Positions 56,282 through 64,000 of a stretch of 64,000 bases of DNA are shown one piece after another (positions within the stretch are counted from its first letter, which is position 1; each line of letters begins with the position of its first letter). This DNA is from Plasmopara viticola. Lineage: Eukaryota; Oomycota; Peronosporomycetes; Peronosporales; Peronosporaceae. Both the position numbers and the translations under genes were made by a program. The stretch is taken from the NCBI GenBank assembly GCA_001695595.3, contig MBPM02000008.1, positions 434,001 through 498,000 of the forward strand. Reading direction: 5' to 3'. Below the pieces are notes generated by a model that saw only the letters and a program-made list of their open reading frames with translations, was not told the DNA's origin and searched no databases.

Positions 56282-56491
56282 ATGCTTCTTTACATTTTGT
56301 TGGGGCTTATTGTAGAGGCGTTTACTCTAGATCTTGTGGTGGCTTCAGAGCCTACAAGTTCCCACGGGTGCTTTCAAATAGGGTTTCAATCACCCATGTC
56401 TTCGGGCATATTACGACGCCAGGTAAATTCTACACGCCAAAAATATTACAATGCTAGAAACACGCCCACAACCGTTGTTGTGTTGCGCTGA
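56282..56491 (+). CDS. Doubtful small secreted ORF
   Basis: A 69-codon frame. Its first 20 or so residues (MLLYILLGLIVEAFTLDLVV) resemble a secretion signal, followed by ASEPTSSHGCFQIGF and a basic ILRRQVNSTRQKYY stretch. There is no RxLR motif in the right arrangement and no family similarity. It lies in a transposon-rich desert where secreted protein genes of plant-pathogenic oomycetes often occur, but a hydrophobic N terminus can arise by chance in AT-rich DNA. Confidence 0.2.
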   Translation: MLLYILLGLIVEAFTLDLVVASEPTSSHGCFQIGFQSPMSSGILRRQVNSTRQKYYNARNTPTTVVVLR

Positions 56492-57860
56492 AAAAGTACA
56501 TTTATTCTCCTGGTAGCTCACCGCAAAGAAGTTGCCATCGAAAGTATCTTGCTGCGCGGTGCGCGATCGGGCTAATCGCTTGAAGCCATGTCTCGTATAG
56601 GCCGAGTAGTGTTCTCTTTAAAAATAATAAAGGTAGGTATGGTTTTCTCTTCTCTGTCAAGTGCGGTTGCCGAGTAACAAGTGAGTGATATGAGGTCACC
56701 CTGCACCTTGCATAGATATGGCATGCAGAAAGATATATAATCTTTCGGTAGACGACTGCTCGCCATTCCCTGTTATAATGTACTCAATGTGCGGAATAAA
56801 TTGCAGCTTAATGACTGTAAAAAAAAAATTATCTTTTTTCCTTTATCCACACTTTTGATTTGCCAAAAATCTACTTTGAATCAAAGCGAAAGCCCTCAGT
56901 ATAAACACCAACAGGATGACTGTACTGCACCAGATGCAGCGATTCCTTTAAATCTTTAATTTGAAATAAATAACTGCATGTTTGGCTCAACCCACGGCGT
57001 GGGTGCAGCCTTTGCTGTAAGCGCTGCCTTGAATGCAAAGACTGTTTGTTGTATAGTGAACCTTAGGAAAGACGTAGTAACGCCCTTATGAGCTGGCTTA
57101 ATCATCGTTGGATGACCCGAACGACAAGCAGCATTCTCTGCCATCTGCTTAGGCATCCAAAAGCAAAATCTTCGTTTAAAATGGAAGCTTAGCAGACAAC
57201 AATAATACAAATCAGGCCTTAGTGTAGCGGGTCCTTACTCGAAACCAATCTTTTGCGCTCATACTTTACTACGGCGTGGCAAACTCTACGAGAGCTTCCC
57301 ATTTCACCGCGTCAAATTGTGTGCCTATCAATTCTCATCGCTCAGTAGGTCTCGAACACACCCTTCTTCGGTTAATGGTGATTAGGATGAGAATTGCAAT
57401 TATTACGGCAGAAATTTGCCTGGCTTTTAGTTTGCTAAAGCTGTGAAGATATTTATTTAGTAATATGATCATGTTACTGATAACACGTATCAAGAATTGT
57501 TAAGCATGTCGCCAAAGTTCCTATCGCCTGCCCGTTAATACAATGAAGTCCGAGATGTTTTAGGCTTCGCATCAAATTAAAATTTTTTCGTCGATTGAGT
57601 CACAAAAACGTACGACCCAGAGAACAAAGGTTAATGCGACGATGACTCATGTGGGTTCAGTATCAATGCAATGGGTGAAGGGCTATGCGACGTGCAAAAC
57701 GCTGTGTATCGACGTAAGTCGCCGTCCCGTGAAATGATATTTTTCTGTGTACATGCGTCTACCGAGAAAAAGAACAGCCTTCCTGACGGGTGCTAACCGG
57801 CAATGGCACCAAATTGTACGCTCATCGCTCCTTCGCGCACGCCAAAAAAGGCTATTATTC

Positions 57861-58040
57861 ACGTCGCGTATATAAAAGGAGGTGGTTAAAAAAGCCGTTG
57901 TGTAAGCTTACAATCAATACGCGTGCTTAAGCACTGCATCTTTTCCCGCATAAATTTTCTTGCACCATGTATCTTCATTATGATTCAATAAAAGAATCTA
58001 CGGGGCAAATGCCTGAACCCCTTGTGTGTTAGAGCCCGAA
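57861..58040 (+). mobile_element. Possible solo LTR fragment
   Basis: A strong TATA box (TATATAAAAGG, 57869-57879) is followed about 110 bp later by AATAAA (around 57986-57991). No ORF separates them. This U3-R-like order is typical of LTR retrotransposon termini. The outer boundaries (TG...CA) and a second copy were not found, so this is a weak call. Confidence 0.3.
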
Positions 58041-61000
58041 ACGTCATAATATTAAGAAAATAGCTGTAAGCACCCATGAGCATCGTCTTCAGCTGGTAGG
58101 GCAAAGACAACTTACTTTTGAAACGCCTTGGCTTCGGCATAATGTCAAGTCAGGTGTCGGAAGAGTAAGCTTCGAGCGCAGATTATTCCCTAACGTGCGG
58201 CTAAACGATCTCTATCACATACGAGAAGCCTGCTATTTTGTATTCAGTTACAACGGCATTCTAACAGTCGTGCAGAAGCGACTTCGCCATATCCCACATT
58301 GTTTTAAAACTAGATAGCCACACACTTTCATGAAAAGCTCTTGCCATCCGTAAACGCGGCTCTGCTTCTTTTTGTACTCCCAAAAGTGCCGTTAGCCATG
58401 GCACAAAAGTTGATATGGGTCACTGCTCTAGCCTCACGCCTGCTTTGTGAGGAGCAGAAGTCTTACGCGACCGATAGTACCCTCTCGAGTTTTTTGGGGG
58501 GTGATCAGAACGAGAATTTTCCCATACCCTGCGGAAAAGATCTGGCCATGCTATTCATGTGCTTAACAGCCAAATTAATTTCTAAGCATTTATCCGGAAT
58601 CTTTTTGGGCGGATGAAATTGCATTACTCGCCTAACAGTTATGTCTGGCTATTTTTTCAGTCTCATCTTTGTTTCCGGATGGAAGCTTCAAATTAAAAAG
58701 CGTGGGGGGAAAGTATTATAAGCCTCTTGATAAATTTAGATACAACGGACTTTAGGCTCGGTTGCTTACTAATGTAAAAAGCTGTAAGAAAAGCTAGATC
58801 GATTCATGAGCCACATTGCTGAGTGCAAACTCAATCACATATAGCGTGTTGGCCGACAACAATAGCACTTCAGCGCTCTTACCCCGCGAAGTGCTGAGAA
58901 CTTTAATGTTTCCGTTCATAAAATTGTTTTGAAAAAGGCTGCCGTTTACATCAGCAAGCCAGTTTCTACTCGTTAAGTGATAAACCGTGGGTTCTTATCT
59001 GACACCACCGCATCCAGAAAGACGTATCCAAAAAGCGCTTCCATTGCTCTTTGATTTCTTGATTCATTCGCTGGAAAAGGTGCCGAATGCAATAAGCAGC
59101 GCACTAATGTCTGTTGCCGTTTTTCTCCGGTAGGCGTAAGCCAAGCTGGATGCTGATAAAAGTTCAGTAGTCTGCCGATACTCGCAGACTCTGTTAGGAA
59201 GTCGACCTGACAGCCACAAATTTGGCCCTCTGGTAATTCTCAAAAGTCCTCACCAACTTTGCTACCCACTTTTACATGTGGGCCTCAATTATTTTGTACA
59301 GATCAAGAGAAACGCTTTACATCAGAACTGTTTACCATGCATTGGAGCATTATGTATATACTGTCCTGCGTTTAAGACACAGCTGTATCTGTTGAAGTAA
59401 CATTATTTTAAATTGATTTCGCACCAAAGGCTCTAGACTGGCCTCTTCTTGTGTGCTTAGCGAATCCTGTGTCAATAGACCGTTTAAATGCACTAGTCCG
59501 GGCCAACTCAGAATTTGGTATTTAGAAAAGCGCGTCTGTAAGCGCATTGAGTTTTCCAGGCTTTTCCTCGGCGTGGCGTTATATTTCGCATACAACGACA
59601 AATATTTTGCCATTTGTTGGAACAAGTGAGGCATGTTTATCGCTGTCAGCAAGGATGCATGGAGTTTAAGGCACAAACGGGCTTGGAAGCAGAAATAATC
59701 CACCGTGCTGCATTAACAACTGGTTTCTTATGTTATGCTAACTTCCTAAGAAGGCGTGAACTGGAGCAAAAATAAATTGCTTATGACCGTCCTCATCGAG
59801 TTGTAGTAGACGATATAGCCGCGAGCTCTGCAAACGACGCTTACTAGCTGTGTCTTATCTGGCAAGTAGAAAAAGGAGCTCTAGGCTTTCTGTTGTTCTA
59901 ACAAGACGTCCTGGTGCGAGCTCCTTCAGTACCACTCGATGTCCTTTTCCAGCGGATTAGACAGAGGTTTTGTAAAACCCTCATATACAGAATCATAATT
60001 GTGAAGTCAGTGACTATGCCAAAATGTCGTAGCAAAGGCTAAGCTGAAACTACTTTTTCTTCTGAAAATTTCCGCGAGCGCCAAGATTGCATACAAAGCA
60101 GCCAGGAATTTGAATCTTTTTTGCCGTAGTGACACATTAGTCAATTGTGACACTAATTTGGCCCTCATGACCTTGAAAGTTGGTTCCGATGACTTCAGTC
60201 TCGTGGCTGACATAGAAATTAAGCAGAAGTTCTTATTAAGTTATTTGGATACCTTATCGAAATCGCAAGGATCTTAAAGAATAATCCAGCCAAAATGCAA
60301 TGTACGCTACCCATGAGACTACTTTCAATCACCTTCGTCTGATATGAAAAGTGAATTACATCTTTAGGTAGGCTTATATCTTTAGGAAGCAACCGCCGAA
60401 GTTGAAGTTCAAGCTTTTAGCTCAGCCAAGAAATTTAGTTGTTCTAAGCTCTTTGAATTTTAGCGACCCTGATACTACCAAATGCTTCTCCAACAAGAGT
60501 GCACTTGCCATAAAGCAATTTGTCAATCTTCTCTAGAATTACACTCCTATGACACACACAAGGTTGTATGTGACAATCATTTTGCCTTGTAAACCAATCA
60601 ATTTCGCTTGCAAAACATTCCAAAGTGCAGATGCCGATGCACACATGAAACTATGTTACTCGCCTTTAAAGCTCTAGTTTAAACGTCTTTAGCAGCAGGG
60701 ATTGTCAGCAGATTTTGTTAAACGGAGCCGTACGCACAACAGGTCTAGCGACATAACTCACCAAGGCCCTCTTGTGCAGAACCATGCTGAGACCTCATCC
60801 TGCCAATCGAGATCACCCTCGAGTACTATAGCCGTGGCATGCCCGCGATCAAGTCGGATTTGCTCATGTCAAAAATACAAGAGGACTCCATGTTGTCGAT
60901 TTTTCAAATATGACAGCTAAATTCATTTCAATCCCACGGACGTTTAGGACTGTCGTCGAAATTCCAACATTATTTTTCCAAATTATCAGTCAGTCTATAT

Positions 61001-61806
61001 TGGCTGATCGCAATCATTTGCCGACGCACAAAACTTTACGACCCACCAGTATACATCAGAAATCAAAGTCGGTTTAATACTATCCACCGTTGCTATATTC
61101 AATGTATGATTTGTCAAGCTCTTAGAAGTCAAATTTACATGGTACGTGTCATTCACAAAATCAACACTAGTCCTTGGTTGTTCCCCGGTGAAAAGCCTGC
61201 TTTTACTGGTACCTCACATTTCCATGGACATGAGAAAGCAGCTTGTCTCAGCGACTCTTCACAGCCCTTGCGTTGGACGAATGTTCACTTCGTCGAGCCC
61301 CTTCTAGACAGGGATGAACTATGTGCATTTGCTAAGACAGCAAAATCATAGATAGTCGATTCGCTCGGCAACGCTTTGATTTATTGGAACTAAGCGTCCT
61401 GTAGGTCTTATATAACGCTCCCTCGTCTTCATATTAAATATACTTTAACTTGCAATGGGGCACCAAGTAAGCTAGCCCTCTTGGATTGCTTGTATATTCT
61501 TACAACCGTTCGGTCTTTTGCCTTTGCAATTTTTCGCAATACAATGTACTGAGAGATGAAAAAAAAATAGAGCAACAGTACGCGCACTTATACAGCGGTC
61601 ACAAATGCATCAGATCCCAAGCACTCGCGTGCGCATGACCAGCCCTACAAATAAACCCTTTCATCACGCCGCAAGCTTTGCTTCAGCAATAATCAGAAAA
61701 TGCAGTTGGCGTATCAAGCCTCCTAAATAGCTTACTCCGTTCGAACCTCTTTACCTACGATAAAGCATGCAATGCGTCGACCACCAGTCATAATTGCTCG
61801 GTAGAC

Positions 61807-64000
61807 ATGGGTCCCACGCCCCAAGATGGCGCGCGCCCGTCGTCTGCGCCCAAGAGCGACTTTCTCAAGCTCTTTTATACCTTAGCAGAGAGCGAGCGCC
61901 ACGTACGGACGCACGCAGTGGCACAGCTCCTAACGTACTTGCAGAGCAGCGTCAAGCAAGCGACTGACGTGGACTACACGCTCAAGCGGCTCGTGCGCGG
62001 GTTGGCGTCGTCCCGGGACGCTGCTCGACAGGGCTTTAGTACCGCGCTCACGACCCTTCTCACTGCCTTTCCAGAGCATGTGACGCTCGAAAACACGCAT
62101 CGCTTGCTTCGGGACGCCATGGAAGTGCACTCGTCCATGAAACCCATGGAGCAGCGCGAGCACATGTTTGGGCGTCTCTTTGGTCTCTTGGCACTCCATC
62201 GTTCCCGTCGCTTGCACACGGACGTGGCGCTTTTGATCACCGTCATCAAAGAGTTGCTCGAAATGGCTCGGTTTAAGCGGTGGTTCCGTGAAACGTGCTA
62301 CGAAGCAGCTCTTACGCTACTGGCGGATGTACCGATAAAGCACTTTGTGCTGGAATTAGCGGTCCCCATCGACACGGCGCTAGCAATTTCGCCTTCAAAG
62401 AGCCAGGAGAAAGAAACGATGGAGGCATGGAATGCTGATCAAGTCTTGCTTGCCGTAGGTGTGCAGCGGTACCTTCACGTCACAGGCCTTGACCACGACG
62501 AAACACTAATGAAGCAATTGCCAGCGCATTTCAAGGCACGAAACGCACTCGAACGCCACCATTTGGACATGCTCGTGCGTCCATTAAGAGAGTCGTCGGG
62601 TACGTACCCACGTGTCCATTCGGCGTGGTATACTGTGTTTGGTCATGTGCTCCACCCGATCAAAGAGGCAGCGGATGAAGCCGTGGACGAAGTCTTTTTG
62701 CAAGAACTGTGGACTGTACTAGTGGAAAACGCGCTTGTTGGCCGCAGTCCCAACGACGAGAGCGGGCGTCGCAGTCATGAATGTCAAGGGCTCGCGCTCA
62801 AGTTGTTTGAGCTCATTGCCCCTCGCGTCTCACCACGGATCCTCCAAACGATCTTGACCCCACGCTTTGTCAAGTGTCTGTACATTAACAGTGTGGCCAA
62901 GCGCAATTATTTGCACGACGCTGCTCGTCACTGTCTCAAGTCGTTTGCCAAGTGTGCACCGACGGCGTTCTTCGACTTGATGCGCCAGCACTTTACCTCG
63001 CCACTGGTGACGTTAGTGACGTCCAGTGGATCCGAGAGTGACGAAGAGGAGGACAAGGGGATGCAGACGCCGCGACAAGGGGGTGGAAAGCTGGAGGACG
63101 TGCTGGCAGTGGACGAGACGAGAGAGCGTGAGGACGCCAAGAGACGACGGACGGATCGAGCTCGTGTGTGGGCAATCGAGATGATGGTGGGCGCTTTGAC
63201 CGATCTCTGCACCACCACAAAGGACGAAGACGAGGCCATGAAGCCCGTGCTAGACAATGTGCTGCGGTTCCTAGTGTTCCATGCCTTCTTTACCGTGTCG
63301 CCATTGAAAACGAGTCGAAAAGAGAAGAAGAGTAAAGCATCGGATGTGGCTTTGATCGTTCAAGCCGCACGTGCCGCGACGCCTGCTGTGTCTGTTCACG
63401 TGGCAAATTACACCAAGACGCGTCTCTTTTCCCTCTTGAGTCTCCATCTCGCCGGTGCGGAGGGTGCTCGGGCTCGTGCCAGTGTCTTGAGTCGAATCTT
63501 TGCACTTGCACAAGACATGCACGAGCACAGTCGGGCACTTATCTTGCGGGAGCCTCTTTGTCCAGAGACCACCAAGCAGTATCGTGCTTTGGTCAATTGT
63601 GTTGACTTGCTGTGCAGTGAAGACGACGAACAGGATGCCGAGGATAAGAAGACGACCAAGAGCGCACCACGTCGACGTTTACGTGAAACGTTCCTCCTTC
63701 TCTTTATGAGCACTGGACTCCAGCTCTTGGACGCCGAACAGCGGGAAGAGGCCGTTGTTGTCGCGGCTGATTTGGAAAAGTGTCATGCCCAGCTCGGTGG
63801 TGGCAACAAGGTAGCAGCGACCGAGGAGACGGAGAGGGAGTCGGTCATGGTCTTGCTGGACCTGCTCTTGAGTCTCCTGTCGCAGGATTCGAGTGCACTG
63901 CGTGAGATTGTGACGCACGCTTTCCGGTCGCTCCTCCCACTGCTTCCGCGCGAGGGTTTGATGACGCTGGTCAATGTATTGCAGCCCACGTCGGACGACT
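61807..64000 (+). CDS. POL5: MYBBP1A / POL5-type nucleolar HEAT-repeat protein (3' end outside window)
   Basis: Homologue of yeast Pol5 and animal MYBBP1A, nucleolar proteins in rDNA transcription and large-subunit production, not real polymerases despite the name. The frame is open from the ATG at 61807 to the window end, 731 codons without a stop. The N terminus has DFLKLFYTLAESERHVRTHA and LKRLVRGLASSRDAARQGFS, matching the conserved start of the family (F..LA......R..A...L.......Y.LKRLVRGL.S.R..AR.GF). HEAT-like helices follow: KRWFRETCYEAALTLL, LFELIAPRVSPRILQTIL and NYLHDAARHCLKSF. A Ser/Glu/Asp-rich acidic stretch (SGSESDEEEDKG) lies near residue 420. Third-codon positions are rich in G and C compared with the desert before it. 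The C-terminal third lies beyond the window. Confidence 0.9.
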   Translation, partial: MGPTPQDGARPSSAPKSDFLKLFYTLAESERHVRTHAVAQLLTYLQSSVKQATDVDYTLKRLVRGLASSRDAARQGFSTALTTLLTAFPEHVTLENTHRLLRDAMEVHSSMKPMEQREHMFGRLFGLLALHRSRRLHTDVALLITVIKELLEMARFKRWFRETCYEAALTLLADVPIKHFVLELAVPIDTALAISPSKSQEKETMEAWNADQVLLAVGVQRYLHVTGLDHDETLMKQLPAHFKARNALERHHLDMLVRPLRESSGTYPRVHSAWYTVFGHVLHPIKEAADEAVDEVFLQELWTVLVENALVGRSPNDESGRRSHECQGLALKLFELIAPRVSPRILQTILTPRFVKCLYINSVAKRNYLHDAARHCLKSFAKCAPTAFFDLMRQHFTSPLVTLVTSSGSESDEEEDKGMQTPRQGGGKLEDVLAVDETREREDAKRRRTDRARVWAIEMMVGALTDLCTTTKDEDEAMKPVLDNVLRFLVFHAFFTVSPLKTSRKEKKSKASDVALIVQAARAATPAVSVHVANYTKTRLFSLLSLHLAGAEGARARASVLSRIFALAQDMHEHSRALILREPLCPETTKQYRALVNCVDLLCSEDDEQDAEDKKTTKSAPRRRLRETFLLLFMSTGLQLLDAEQREEAVVVAADLEKCHAQLGGGNKVAATEETERESVMVLLDLLLSLLSQDSSALREIVTHAFRSLLPLLPREGLMTLVNVLQPTSDD

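Larger units (their letters stand above)
52585..61806. other. Gene-poor desert 4
   Basis: About 9.2 kb of AT-rich sequence with no confident gene. It contains a copia reverse transcriptase remnant (53298-53752), a short secreted-type ORF of doubtful reality (56282-56491) and a possible LTR fragment (57861-58040). Frames at 53889-54194, 54676-54968, 55706-55951, 58341-58616 and 59350-59703 (117 codons, minus strand) are not recognisable. Confidence 0.55.

Noticed and set aside
59350..59703. 117-codon minus-strand frame
   Set aside because: It is one of the longest frames in desert 4 but shows no domain, signal peptide or similarity I recognise, and it has no plausible neighbouring exon.
61930..63989. 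Several minus-strand frames opposite the POL5 gene
   Set aside because: They lie opposite a single long conserved plus-strand frame and have no family similarity.
1..64000. tRNA, rRNA or CRISPR arrays
   Set aside because: I scanned for GGTTCGAAT-type B boxes and for spaced repeats. The only B-box-like hit (about 14409) is inside the acylphosphatase-like coding sequence, and no regularly spaced repeat array exists. A tRNAscan or Infernal run would be decisive.

Overview
This is eukaryotic nuclear DNA, most likely from an oomycete of the Peronosporales (a Phytophthora or downy-mildew-type genome). The evidence is small genes with short introns (about 55-110 bp, GTRNGT donors, YAG acceptors), intergenic gaps often under 150 bp inside gene islands, and long AT-rich deserts littered with decayed LINE, Ty3/gypsy and Ty1/copia fragments. 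The species assignment is inference. I rebuilt the gene models by hand, joining exons by splice signals, reading phase and protein family similarity. Genes run off both ends of the window.

Layout. Island A (1-2.7 kb): ORC6 on the minus strand (3' end outside the window), head-to-head with a GRIP-domain golgin. Desert 1 (2.7-11 kb): no convincing gene, but a 49-bp tandem duplication beside a perfect hairpin. Island B (11-16 kb): TRAPPC2, eS19, NOP58, an acylphosphatase-like protein, EMC7 and a 65-residue secreted peptide. Desert 2 (16-24.5 kb): a wrecked LINE and a Ty3/gypsy integrase remnant. Island C (24.6-31.9 kb): CMC2, a CBP3/UQCC1 with an unusual C-terminal WW domain, UTP3/SAS10, NDUFA5, LSM1, NDUFA8 and a seven-exon LarA-like (DUF2088) protein of bacterial-type family. 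Desert 3 (32-38.4 kb): a gypsy protease remnant and a perfect 23-bp inverted repeat. Island D (38.4-52.6 kb): NUP50, SCO1, NAA25, WDR59, FYV7/CCDC59, mitochondrial acyl carrier protein, a coiled-coil protein, prefoldin 2, eS21 and TIM13. Desert 4 (52.6-61.8 kb): a copia reverse transcriptase remnant, a possible solo LTR and a doubtful secreted ORF. Island E (61.8 kb to the end): the first 731 codons of a MYBBP1A/POL5 homologue.

Themes. Eight gene pairs are head-to-head, several with start codons about 90-260 bp apart, so shared bidirectional promoters look like the rule in the islands. The gene set has two main functions: mitochondrial respiration and import (CMC2, CBP3, NDUFA5, NDUFA8, SCO1, ACP, TIM13), and ribosome production (NOP58, UTP3, FYV7, POL5, eS19, eS21). 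The items most worth following up are the LarA-like protein, which keeps the catalytic His/Lys spacing of bacterial lactate racemase, and the CBP3-WW fusion.
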